From: Coriobacteriales bacterium
GTDB lineage: Bacteria > Actinomycetota > Coriobacteriia > Coriobacteriales > UBA8131
Reading direction: 5' to 3'
NCBI GenBank assembly: GCA_031263665.1
Contig: JAISFJ010000143.1
Location: forward strand, 1-19,195
DNA length: 19,195 nucleotides
The notes under the pieces are model-generated. The model ran no database searches, was not told the origin of the DNA, and saw only the letters and a program-made list of their open reading frames with translations. Within the stretch, counting starts at the first letter, position 1; each line of letters begins with the position of its first letter. The position numbers were made by a program, and so were the translations under genes. Below are positions 1 through 6,498 of the stretch, piece by piece.

Positions 1-20
1 TACATATTCCCCTCATTTCT

Positions 21-51
21 GGAAAGGCCGCCATCCTCCGGCGGCCTTTCC
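21..51. terminator. Strong hairpin, probable terminator of an upstream gene
   Basis: A perfect 12-bp stem (GGAAAGGCCGCC, 21-32, with its complement at 40-51) encloses a 7-nt loop. No T-run follows on either strand, so it is not a textbook intrinsic terminator. Its strength and its place at the edge of a gene-poor stretch suggest it ends transcription of a gene lying left of the window. Confidence 0.6.
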
Positions 52-464
52 ACTCGTGTGTCGCACGCAGTATGCTTGCCCCAAATGCAGGCACAAGGCG
101 TGCTCTCTATAAATTGCCCTCTATTGTGGGCAAGGAGGTACGAGCACTCCATTTAAGGTAACAACAGAGAATCTGCATCGTTTACAACGGTCCTGTGACA
201 TTCGCTAGAGCTTTTTCTTGAGCACAGTCGCAGGCATTCTGAAAGCCTACCCGCTTCGTGCCCAACAGATTCTCACGCTGCGTTCGCGGGAGTTTACCTT
301 ACCAACAGCCAACAGGCTCACTATGCTCAGACAATGACGTCAGGTGAGTGATTCTCAGGTCAAAGCAGGCTCATGACCTGCAAAAACGCTACTTGATGTC
401 ATTGCCATGAAACAACCTTGTTTCGTTTACCGTGTTGGGGAACTTTTTGTCCTGCGCGCTGAGA
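52..464. other. Stretch without a recognisable gene
   Basis: Both strands are broken by frequent stops and no protein family or RNA gene is recognisable. It holds only small symmetries: TGACGTCA at about 334-341, CAGGTCA/TGACCTG arms around 356-380, and a 16-base palindrome GAAACAACCTTGTTTC variant at 409-424 just beyond the 3' end of hepT. It may be decayed accessory DNA. Confidence 0.5.
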
Positions 465-857
465 TTACTGGTTCTCTGTTGAGTCGCTCTCGGGAAGTTG
501 TTTGTTAAGTTCTTCGATGTACTGAATGCAGTAGTTGCGTAGTTGTGCAATGTCGTTAGTGACCGTCTCCCAGAGAGTGTCAGTATCAAATGAACCATAA
601 TGATGTGCGGCTTTGTCCCTCATGCGCTTTATGTCGCGCCATGGAATGCTACCGCTGTTTAGCGATTTGAATTCCTCAGAAAGAACATTCACCAATTCAC
701 CGATTTGCAGTATGTTCATAGCTAAAGCGTTCTTATACAAGGAATCTGCCTTAACTTTTTCGAGAGTTAACCCATGCTGGTCTATCGCGCCATCTATCTC
801 GTCGCAGTAAAAAACGATGTGCCTCAGAGTAGAAAGGTCGCGGTCGCTATGCTTCAT
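465..857 (-). CDS. hepT: HepT-like HEPN-domain toxin (DUF86)
   Basis: This is a 130-residue all-helical HEPN protein of the HepT/DUF86 family, the RNase toxin of the HEPN/MNT toxin-antitoxin class. The family's RX4HXY motif is intact: R80, H85 and Y87 in RDKAAHHY. In characterised systems the tyrosine is AMPylated by the MNT partner, which inactivates the toxin. I chose the ATG at 855-857 because a GGGAGGAG ribosome binding site lies about 10-12 nt upstream and the HEPN helix begins right after it; the reading frame extends 15 codons further 5' but that part lies inside mntA. It overlaps the 3' end of mntA by 11 nt, so the two are translationally coupled. It looks intact. Confidence 0.88.
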   Translation of the reverse strand: MKHSDRDLSTLRHIVFYCDEIDGAIDQHGLTLEKVKADSLYKNALAMNILQIGELVNVLSEEFKSLNSGSIPWRDIKRMRDKAAHHYGSFDTDTLWETVTNDIAQLRNYCIQYIEELNKQLPESDSTENQ

Positions 858-1140
858 AGACAACCAGCTCCTCCCGCTCCACAGCTTTACGTATGTCCTC
901 AAAAAGCGAGTCTGTGGTTACTACGTCAACAGAAATTTTCAGTGCGTCTTCCAAAGCTAACTCAAAGCCTGAAAGCTGAAAAAGACCACGTAAAGAGCCC
1001 CGGTCAAGGATACGAAAGTCAATGTCGCTTTCAGGTGTTGCCTCACCGCGCGCATAAGACCCGAATACGGACAGGCGATTGATGCCGTAGGAGCGAGCAA
1101 TGGGCGATACTATTCTTGAGATTTCAGGGATGCTATGCAC
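847..1140 (-). CDS. mntA: MntA-like minimal nucleotidyltransferase antitoxin
   Basis: A 97-residue minimal nucleotidyltransferase. The polymerase-beta-type active site is present: GSYARGEATPESDID (residues 27-41) gives the GS motif with D39 and D41, and D72 in the SVDVV strand fits the third catalytic aspartate. Members of this family paired with HepT act as antitoxins by adding AMP to the toxin's tyrosine. The start is a GTG at 1138-1140; the upstream ribosome binding site is weak (GAGAGAAC). It lies first in a two-gene minus-strand operon with hepT, the usual antitoxin-first order for MNT/HEPN pairs. All key residues are retained, so the module is likely functional. Confidence 0.87.
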   Translation of the reverse strand: MHSIPEISRIVSPIARSYGINRLSVFGSYARGEATPESDIDFRILDRGSLRGLFQLSGFELALEDALKISVDVVTTDSLFEDIRKAVEREELVVYEA

Positions 1141-1276
1141 GGTTCTCTCGATTTCTGCTTGCAGGCTCTATTCAACTGACTTGATGCCCCAAATGAAGGG
1201 TCAGTTTTGATTAAAATGATACCACAGCCACACGCGCAGGTGCGGTTTCGTAAGAAAAGCTGGTTGTCGCCTACTG

Positions 1277-1939
1277 TCAGGGCAATTTGCTGTTGGCGCA
1301 ATAATCAATCAGGTGGTCGAGCCGTTCGTAGAGGGCGTCTTCGATGATATTTAAGCGTAACGCGTAGGTGCTTAAAGGGCCGTTTTGAAGTGTCGTGATG
1401 ACAAAATCCACAAATCCATAGAGCTTTTCTGGGGCAAACCATGAGAAATCCTTTACGAGCGAAAGCTGCAAATTGGGATTATACACAAAGGGCTGCGACA
1501 CGTATTCAAGGTCATCCGCTCTGAGAGGGACTTTGTCACACCACAGTGAAGACCCGTTATCAAACAGGGGGGCCACCCGCCAGGCCAAGGTATCAACGTC
1601 GCGAATCAGCCCGAAGTTACGAAGATGGCGGTCATGGTTTGCGAGCAGATAATCAAGTGCGAGCATCTTTTCAAGCCGCTCTGACGCATCCGTGACGCCG
1701 AGAAGTTCGCAGCATTTGATCCAATACTGGTCTGAAAGGCTCAGGCCGCGATTTTTCTCTAAAAGCTCAAGGGGCGTTGAGACGTTTAAGGCGGCCAAAG
1801 CTGTGGAAAGGCCGGGTCGTGCCCCGGGAATCGTCCGCTTTTCCCACCAGCTATTGAGCCGATGTGTGACGGTCGTCTCGTCACTAAAGAGGCTGATGGG
1901 CGCGCGCAGCGCATCATCTGTCTTGCGCACCCGGGACAA
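1277..1939 (-). pseudogene. HipA-like kinase remnant with an internal deletion
   Basis: The C-terminal half matches the HipA-type kinase fold: NHDRHLRNFG (residues 101-110) is the catalytic HxDRHxxN loop and APLFDNGSSLW (123-133) the metal-binding segment. The N-terminal part (LNSWWEKRTIPGARPGL, then LSLSDQYWIK) matches the start region of a HipA-like family often labelled excisionase in Firmicutes and Coriobacteriia. In that family, as I recall it, well over 100 residues with the nucleotide-binding region separate the DQYW motif from the CCExLG motif; here DQYWIK is joined straight to CCELLG at about 1714-1717, in frame. The only start near the first residues is a TTG at 1937-1939 with no clear ribosome binding site, and the frame closes with TAA at 1970-1972, so the N-terminus is also lost. 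Probably a non-functional derivative. No HipB partner is seen. Confidence 0.7.
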
Positions 1940-1969
1940 TCCGTCGCCCCGTTCTCGGGAGATGGGTTT

Positions 1970-2328
1970 TTACCAAATAAGCGCAGCAAATAAGATTGTT
2001 CTTTATTGAGGGTTGTAATCGGAGGTATTGTCCTGTAAGGCGTATAGTCAAGAAATCAGGCGGGGTAGGGGGATAGAAAACGGCATCAAGGGGATGTCGT
2101 AGATGGGATGAGGAGGAAACACCCATGTTGAGAGCGCTTCCGAGAGAGAGAGAGAGAGAGAGAAGGAGAGAGAGAAGGGCTTTCGCCAAAATAGCTTTTT
2201 AGCGCCCACAACCACAGACACGCATAACATATTCAGGACTTGAAGGAGTGTGCCTTACGATGCGGCGGCTCTTTTGTAGATGCGTTTAACAGGGAGACAT
2301 GATTTTTAAGGAGAAGGAGGCCTACACC
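1970..2328. other. Intergenic gap with purine-rich leader
   Basis: No gene is recognisable. The reverse strand stays open over part of it only because CT repeats encode Ser-Leu. The stretch holds the (GA)11 tract and, at 2260-2289, a 9-codon ORF (ATG to TAA, Arg/Cys-rich) with a GAAGGAG 11 nt upstream. It is presumably the leader of the downstream repeat-protein gene. No convincing -35/-10 pair is visible. Confidence 0.45.
2142..2175. repeat. (GA)n dinucleotide microsatellite
   Basis: Eleven uninterrupted GA units (2142-2163) are followed by an AGG interruption and further AG units to about 2175. It lies about 155 nt upstream of the surface-protein start. Long dinucleotide runs are rare in bacterial genomes and prone to slipped-strand length change. 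Confidence 0.9.
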
Positions 2329-3054
2329 ATGCGTCAGGCAACGACTACTGCAACGGCCACTACAACAACCATTCCGAGAAAGCAAAGAAGCCGCTCATTT
2401 TGGGTGGTGCTAACCCTCATGCTCACGCTTGCGATGCTGCCCGCAGTAGCGCTCACGCAGCAGGCGCAGGCGGCGACAGGCAGCGTGTTTGCCGCGACAA
2501 ACGACGATGGCGTCGAAATCACCTATAAGGTGCTCACCGAAAACGGCACAGCCGGCACCGGCACGGTGCAGGTGGGCGAAGGCGTCAATTCGCAGAGTCG
2601 GGCGATGGCCGAAGACCTTGCGGAGCCGCTCACTATCTCCGGCACGGTTACAAAAGGCGACATCACCTATACCGTAACAGGTATCGGGAGCGGCGCGTTC
2701 AGCGGCTGTACGGCTCTTCCCTCGGTCACCATCCCCGATTCCGTGACAAGCATCGGGTACAGCGTGTTTTTCCGCTGCCTATCCCTCACCTCCGCAACCA
2801 TCCCCGATTCCGTGGCGAGTGTCGGGAACTACGCGTTTTCCAGTTGTACCTCTCTTTCCTCCCTCATCATTCCCGATACCGTACAAAGCATAGGGAACAA
2901 TGCGTTTTCAAGGTGCAGTTCCCTGGCCTCGGCCATTATCGGAAGTTCCCTGCAAAGTATCGGAACCAATGTGTTCGCTGACTGTACCTTTTTGAGGGCA
3001 CGTGTGCTGCGAGATAGGGGGGAGCCTGCTTCGATTTACTTGTCTCGTGCGTAA
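2329..3054 (+). CDS. Secreted BspA-like leucine-rich-repeat protein, short and probably truncated
   Basis: A 241-residue exported protein. A Thr-rich N-terminus and basic stretch precede a hydrophobic signal segment (about residues 27-48) ending in AQA-A, a good signal peptidase I site. Five repeats of about 23 residues run from residue 116 to 222, each with the pattern IGxxAFxxCxSLxSxxIPDS of the BspA/TpLRR (LRR_5) family, found in surface adhesins. After DCTFL in the fifth repeat the pattern stops abruptly and is replaced by about 19 unrelated residues before the stop, so the 3' part, including any wall anchor, appears lost. I chose the ATG at 2329 over the in-frame ATG at 2299 because AAGGAGG sits 8 nt before it. 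The function of a secreted, unanchored fragment is unclear. Confidence 0.8.
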   Translation: MRQATTTATATTTTIPRKQRSRSFWVVLTLMLTLAMLPAVALTQQAQAATGSVFAATNDDGVEITYKVLTENGTAGTGTVQVGEGVNSQSRAMAEDLAEPLTISGTVTKGDITYTVTGIGSGAFSGCTALPSVTIPDSVTSIGYSVFFRCLSLTSATIPDSVASVGNYAFSSCTSLSSLIIPDTVQSIGNNAFSRCSSLASAIIGSSLQSIGTNVFADCTFLRARVLRDRGEPASIYLSRA

Positions 3055-3070
3055 CTTCACTATTACGTTT

Positions 3071-3099
3071 TTGTGGGCGAGGAGTTTCCAAGGTACAAT
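3071..3099 (+). promoter_or_regulatory. Sigma-70-type promoter for the DUF4160/DUF2442 pair
   Basis: TTGTGG (3071-3076) and TACAAT (3094-3099) are separated by 17 nt. The predicted start site is about 35 nt before the first gene of the cassette. Confidence 0.55.
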
Positions 3100-3138
3100 T
3101 AACCGTGTCAACGATGTTTCCCAATCAGATATGAGGCT

Positions 3139-3390
3139 ATGATGGCGGAGCTTACACGTTTTTATGGAATCGTGGTGTGGTTAATAGGAGGAGACCATAA
3201 CCCCCCTCACGTTCATGCGTCATATTCTGGTATGGAAGGTTTTTTTGACATTAGAACAGGCGAACAAATAAAAGGGGCCATGAAGGGAAAATCGTTGCAG
3301 CTGATGGCAGAGTGGATAGCCATACACAGAGAAGAGCTATTGCAGATGTGGGAGTCACAGGAATTTAGAAAGTTGGACCCGCTGCCTTAA
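3139..3390 (+). CDS. DUF4160 domain protein
   Basis: An 83-residue protein matching DUF4160 across its length: FYGIVVWL, then the GDHNPPHVHASY motif (residues 18-29), an FDIRTGE strand, and a C-terminal helix with LMAEWIAIHREELLQMW. The His-rich GDHNPPHxH motif is the family hallmark; its biochemical role is not known to me. Two ATGs are adjacent (3139 and 3142); a GAGG at 3133-3136 favours 3142 slightly. The stop overlaps the ribosome binding site of the DUF2442 gene, so the two form one operon. Such pairs are common in accessory DNA and are sometimes predicted to be toxin-antitoxin-like. Confidence 0.85.
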   Translation: MMAELTRFYGIVVWLIGGDHNPPHVHASYSGMEGFFDIRTGEQIKGAMKGKSLQLMAEWIAIHREELLQMWESQEFRKLDPLP

Positions 3391-3400
3391 GGAGATTGCC

Positions 3401-3649
3401 ATGGCGTTGCATGAGCATAGAATAATATCGGTCAAGCCTCTGAATGGCTTTATTGTTGAATGTGGTTTTGATGATGGAAGCATCCGCCAATTCGATGTCG
3501 CAAAGTTTGCGGACCGCTACCCGTTTTATAAACCCGTTGTCGAGGATGTTAATGTGTTTCGTCAAGTTGAAATCATTCTTGGTGGAGACGCGATAGCCTG
3601 GGATGAGATGCGTGACTTGTCAAGTGAAGGAATCTATTGTCGCGCGTAA
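3401..3649 (+). CDS. DUF2442 domain protein
   Basis: An 82-residue protein of the DUF2442 family. It shows the typical start (ISVKPLNGF), a central FDDGSIRQFDV strand pair, and the C-terminal AWDEMRDLSSEGIY motif seen as AWDDxxDLSAExLY in relatives. AAGGAG overlaps the stop of the preceding gene and sits about 7 nt before the ATG. It is co-transcribed with the DUF4160 gene. DUF2442 proteins are frequent partners of DUF4160 and may be the binding or antitoxin half, but that role is inference. It looks full length. Confidence 0.85.
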   Translation: MALHEHRIISVKPLNGFIVECGFDDGSIRQFDVAKFADRYPFYKPVVEDVNVFRQVEIILGGDAIAWDEMRDLSSEGIYCRA

Positions 3650-3733
3650 GATGAGGTCTGTGCCACCCGGTCCGTCTTACTTTCCACCTTTATAGGGAGG
3701 TGACACGTTCACTCTCTGCCAATCCCAGGGGGT

Positions 3734-5155
3734 TTAGGCAAACAGGTCGTCGAGGGTGATTTGGGATGGAATCTCTGACGCGTATTCGTTTTGTTTCAGC
3801 CCGAAGGTCGTAATCATGGTGACTCGTAGTGCCTTGCGTGTTTTGGTTTCAGCAGCAAAGGCGGTGAGTTTGTTTCGCAGGGACATGCTCTCGGCTTTAT
3901 CAATGGTATATTCGCCCGAAGCAAATTTGATTTCGCAGAGATTGATAACCTTGTCCGCACGGTCGACGACCAGGTCGATTTGGGCAGCCGGTTCGGCGGT
4001 GGTGCTGCGCCAGGAAGAGATTTCGGTCAAGACACCGGCAATTCCGAGTTTTTGCTTGATTTGCTCGACATGAAGCAGGCAGACCTGTTCAAAAGCATAG
4101 CCGCTCCAAGCGTTGTGTCCTGGCGTCATACTGAACTGAAGCCAGTAGTTTGTATTGTACAGTTCGCGTTGTTTCTGAAAGCGTAGATGAAAAAGCACAA
4201 ACGCATCAACCAATTGATAGAGCCTGTTTTGTCGTTCTTTTCCAAAAGCACGGTATTCTCGGATGAATCCACTCTGCTTCAGGTCTTGCAACGTCCGCGT
4301 TATGCGGCCCCCATCGACAAGCCCGCTTGTTTTGACAATGTCAGCACGACTCAAGCCCTTTGCTCTACTTGCCAGCGCCTCCACGATGAGCAGGTGGTCG
4401 CCGGATTTTCCAAACAGCGCATGAAAGAGGTTGTAAAACTCGTTTCGCAACGGCGCCCCCTCTTCAAAATACATCTGGTCGATATTGTGATAAAGCTCAA
4501 AGCGTGGGTCCATCAAGTCGAGATAATAAGGGATGCCGCCAAAAACCATGTATGCCTCAACCATTTGATAGCGAGTCATGGCAAAGCCCGCTTCACGATA
4601 GAATTCTTCACACTCTTTGAGCGTAAAAGGAGCAAGCAGAATCTGCCTGGTGAGTCGGTTGTGCAGGCCGCCACGATTATCAATGATGTTGTCAACAATC
4701 CAAGAAGTGGCTGAGCCGCAGATGATTAACAGCACATCAGTACGAGCTGATGCCCACTGGTTCCACACATCTTCCAATGCGGGGAGAAAGCCGGATTTGT
4801 GCGTAGACATCCATGGTATCTCATCGAGAAACACGACCTTCTTTTTCTTTTGAGGTATACGCTCAAGCAGACCGCGCAGATTACGGAACGCTTCACGCCA
4901 GGTTTTCGCGCGGGGCAAATCGGTACCGCCTGCTTCGACGATTTCGTCATTAAAACTCTCCAGTTGAACGGCCATCCCTCCTTCTTCGCTGAGGACTCCT
5001 GACGCGGAGAAGGCGAATTCGCTGCTCAGGGTCTCCCTAATCAAATAGGTTTTGCCCACTCTTCTGCGCCCATATACCGCAACGAACTCGGAACGGCTGG
5101 AGTTCAGACAACGTCGCAGTATATCCTGCTCAGTTTCACGTCCGATTAGTTCCAT
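3734..5155 (-). CDS. ATPase_2/DUF234-type AAA ATPase with nuclease-like C-terminus
   Basis: A 473-residue protein. The N-terminal STAND/AAA-like ATPase has Walker A GRRRVGKT (29-36), Walker B VVFLDE (107-112) and a sensor-like LLIICGSAT (142-150). A winged-helix region follows (about 255-300). The C-terminal DUF234 domain has E355, then AQIDLVVDR with D394, then CEIK (E408, K410), the D-ExK arrangement of PD-(D/E)xK nucleases. The family is abundant in archaea and anaerobic bacteria; its cellular role is not settled, and defence or mobile-element functions have been suggested. ATG at 5153-5155 is preceded by AAGGAG about 8 nt away. It is monocistronic, divergent from murI and convergent with the DUF2442 gene. 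It appears intact. Confidence 0.87.
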   Translation of the reverse strand: MELIGRETEQDILRRCLNSSRSEFVAVYGRRRVGKTYLIRETLSSEFAFSASGVLSEEGGMAVQLESFNDEIVEAGGTDLPRAKTWREAFRNLRGLLERIPQKKKKVVFLDEIPWMSTHKSGFLPALEDVWNQWASARTDVLLIICGSATSWIVDNIIDNRGGLHNRLTRQILLAPFTLKECEEFYREAGFAMTRYQMVEAYMVFGGIPYYLDLMDPRFELYHNIDQMYFEEGAPLRNEFYNLFHALFGKSGDHLLIVEALASRAKGLSRADIVKTSGLVDGGRITRTLQDLKQSGFIREYRAFGKERQNRLYQLVDAFVLFHLRFQKQRELYNTNYWLQFSMTPGHNAWSGYAFEQVCLLHVEQIKQKLGIAGVLTEISSWRSTTAEPAAQIDLVVDRADKVINLCEIKFASGEYTIDKAESMSLRNKLTAFAAETKTRKALRVTMITTFGLKQNEYASEIPSQITLDDLFA

Positions 5156-5170
5156 GCTTCCATTCTCCTT

Positions 5171-5214
5171 ATTAACTTTGGCGGATATTCATATTTATTT
5201 ATAGGAATCCGCCA
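5171..5214 (-). repeat. Inverted-repeat motif copy 1, in the ATPase leader
   Basis: ATTAACTTTGGCGGA starts the unit on the plus strand; TGGCGGA (5179-5185) and TCCGCCA (5208-5214) form arms around 22 nt of AT-rich DNA. In the ATPase transcript the arms would pair just upstream of the ribosome binding site, extending to about 10 pairs with a small bulge. A related unit recurs at 5289-5332. Confidence 0.75.
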
Positions 5215-5235
5215 GATTTAATTTTTCCTCTTTTT

Positions 5236-5264
5236 AGTATATCTCCTGTTATTTTAATTGTCTA
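5236..5264 (-). promoter_or_regulatory. Sigma-70-type promoter of the ATPase gene
   Basis: On the minus strand TAGACA (5264-5259) and TATACT (5241-5236) are exactly 17 nt apart, in AT-rich DNA. The predicted start site near 5229 places repeat copy 1 in the 5' leader and copy 2 upstream of the -35 box. Confidence 0.7.
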
Positions 5265-5288
5265 GGGAATTTTTTTATCTTTCATTCC

Positions 5289-5332
5289 ATTAACTTTGGC
5301 GGTTTTCTGATAATTTATATGGGTTTCCGCCA
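5289..5332 (-). repeat. Inverted-repeat motif copy 2, upstream of the ATPase promoter
   Basis: The plus strand repeats ATTAACTTTGGCGG (14 bases identical to copy 1) and has arms TGGCGG (5297-5302) and CCGCCA (5327-5332) around 24 AT-rich bases. The two copies are 118 bp apart and in the same orientation, flanking the promoter. Confidence 0.75.
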
Positions 5333-5376
5333 ACTATAACAGACCAAAAGAATGTCACGGCCGCTGTCTGTCCCGC

Positions 5377-5403
5377 TTGGGCTTGGGTGTCCTGCGGTAT
5401 ACT
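5377..5403 (+). promoter_or_regulatory. Probable murI promoter giving a leaderless transcript
   Basis: A TATACT -10 box (5398-5403) ends 7 nt before the ATG at 5411. TTGGGC (5377-5382) is a possible -35 with a short 15-nt spacer. A transcript started at the usual distance would begin at or next to the A of the ATG. Confidence 0.45.
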
Positions 5404-5410
5404 GGGGAGG

Positions 5411-6379
5411 ATGCAGAGAACCAGTCATATTGAGAATCACGTATGTGCGGCCTGTCCCATCGGGGTCTTTGACTCGGGGGTGGGGGGGCTTACGGTTGCG
5501 CGCGAAATCGCGCGGCGATTGCCTCATGAATCCATTATCTATTTTGGTGATACGTTGCGCTGTCCGTATGGGCCGCGTTCCTTGGAGGAAATACGGAGTT
5601 TCGCGCGGCAGATTTCCTGTTGGCTGGCGGCACAGGGCGTTAAGCTCATCGTTATAGCCTGTAATTCGGCGACGGCAGCGGGCATTAAGACCGTGCAGCG
5701 GGAGTCCGCCGTGCCCATCATCGGTGTGGTTGAGCCAGGGGCGCGCGCTGCGGTGCAGGCAACATTCGCTCGCAGGGTTGGCGTCATAGGAACGGCGGCT
5801 ACCATCGAATCGGACGTCTACGCGCGTGCCATCCGCGACCTCGACGCCGGCATCACCACCTTCTCTGTCGCCACACCGCGTTTTGTTGAGATTGTGGAGC
5901 AGGGTCTCAGGTTGGACCGCAATCCCTTTGAGGACATTATGGCGCAGGCCTCGGCAATCTATATCCGGCCCGCATTTCTCGAAATCGCCCGCGACTATCT
6001 GGAACCGCTCAAACGGTGTAAGATTGATACTTTGGTGCTGGGCTGCACGCACTATCCGCTTCTTGCGCCACTTATCTCGCAGGTTATGGGGCCGGATGTG
6101 CGCATTATCTCGAGTGCCGAGGAAACGGCGCGCGATGTTGCCGAGACCCTTGAGCGACGGGGGCAGCTTGCGTCTGAGGGCGGCGCGCGGGAGTATCGCT
6201 TTGTGACGACGGTGCCTGATACGGAGGAGTTTGCGGCACTCGGCGCCGCCATCTTTGCTCAACCAATTTCTGAGCCACAGGCGGTGACCATAAACACGTT
6301 GGAAGAAACTCTGCGTCAGTTTGACGACGAGACAAAAGGGGGTAGTGTCATTGCCTGGTGTGACAAGGGGACGGTGTGA
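5411..6379 (+). CDS. murI: Glutamate racemase
   Basis: Interconverts L- and D-glutamate in the cytoplasm to supply D-Glu for peptidoglycan. Both catalytic cysteines are present: C84 in ACNSAT and C212 in GCTHYPLL, with the N-terminal FDSGVGG motif (D21) and FGDT loop. The 322-residue length is slightly above the usual 260-290, with the extra residues at the C-terminus. ATG at 5411 is preferred because a TATACT -10 box lies 7 nt upstream, which suggests leaderless mRNA; GTG at 5387 is an alternative and the GGGGAGG directly before the ATG is too close for a normal ribosome binding site. The last residues (about CDKGTV) and the stop codon are encoded by the inserted repeat element, so the C-terminus has been rewritten without harm to the core fold. 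Confidence 0.93.
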   Translation: MQRTSHIENHVCAACPIGVFDSGVGGLTVAREIARRLPHESIIYFGDTLRCPYGPRSLEEIRSFARQISCWLAAQGVKLIVIACNSATAAGIKTVQRESAVPIIGVVEPGARAAVQATFARRVGVIGTAATIESDVYARAIRDLDAGITTFSVATPRFVEIVEQGLRLDRNPFEDIMAQASAIYIRPAFLEIARDYLEPLKRCKIDTLVLGCTHYPLLAPLISQVMGPDVRIISSAEETARDVAETLERRGQLASEGGAREYRFVTTVPDTEEFAALGAAIFAQPISEPQAVTINTLEETLRQFDDETKGGSVIAWCDKGTV

Positions 6380-6476
6380 CAAGGGGACGGTACTGTTTTG
6401 TCACCATTTCGGAAGGTTTAACGAGTTGAAAGAGTGTAGTCGAATGGTGACAAAACAGTACCGTCCCCTTGTCACA
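6359..6476. repeat. REPIN-like element with perfect 34-base arms
   Basis: Left arm 6375-6408 and right arm 6443-6476 are exact reverse complements (34 bases) separated by 34 nt. Each arm contains GTGACAA...TTGTCAC and so can fold by itself, which is the layout of two inverted REP sequences. A 16-base unit TGTGACAAGGGGACGG is repeated in tandem at 6359-6374 and 6375-6390. GTGACAAGGGGACGG-type sequences are, from memory, dispersed repeats in several anaerobes and are mobilised by RAYT (TnpA_REP) transposases; no such transposase is in this window. The element could also stop or attenuate transcription between murI and rph. Confidence 0.85.
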
Positions 6477-6498
6477 ATAACAGGAAGAAGGAATCGCC

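Noticed and set aside
334..424. TGACGTCA and nearby palindromes as operators of the hepT/mntA operon
   Set aside because: They lie beyond the 3' end of the operon, not at its promoter, and no gene on the left is known to use them.
1914..2230. Minus-strand frames with Ser-Leu repeats across the GA tract
   Set aside because: Open only because CT repeats lack stops; no ribosome binding site or family match, and they run into the HipA-like remnant in another frame.
3648..3681. TAAGATG...CGTCTTA symmetry as a bidirectional terminator between convergent genes
   Set aside because: Seven pairs with a wobble and a 20-nt loop, no T-run; could be chance.
4187..4714. A 175-codon plus-strand frame within the ATPase gene
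   Set aside because: The minus-strand ATPase has Walker motifs and a good ribosome binding site; the opposite frame has no family signature.
5315..6382. A 355-codon open frame on the minus strand across murI
   Set aside because: It is antisense to a clear glutamate racemase with all catalytic residues, its product is Arg/His/Pro-rich with no recognisable family, and it is explained by the codon pattern of murI.
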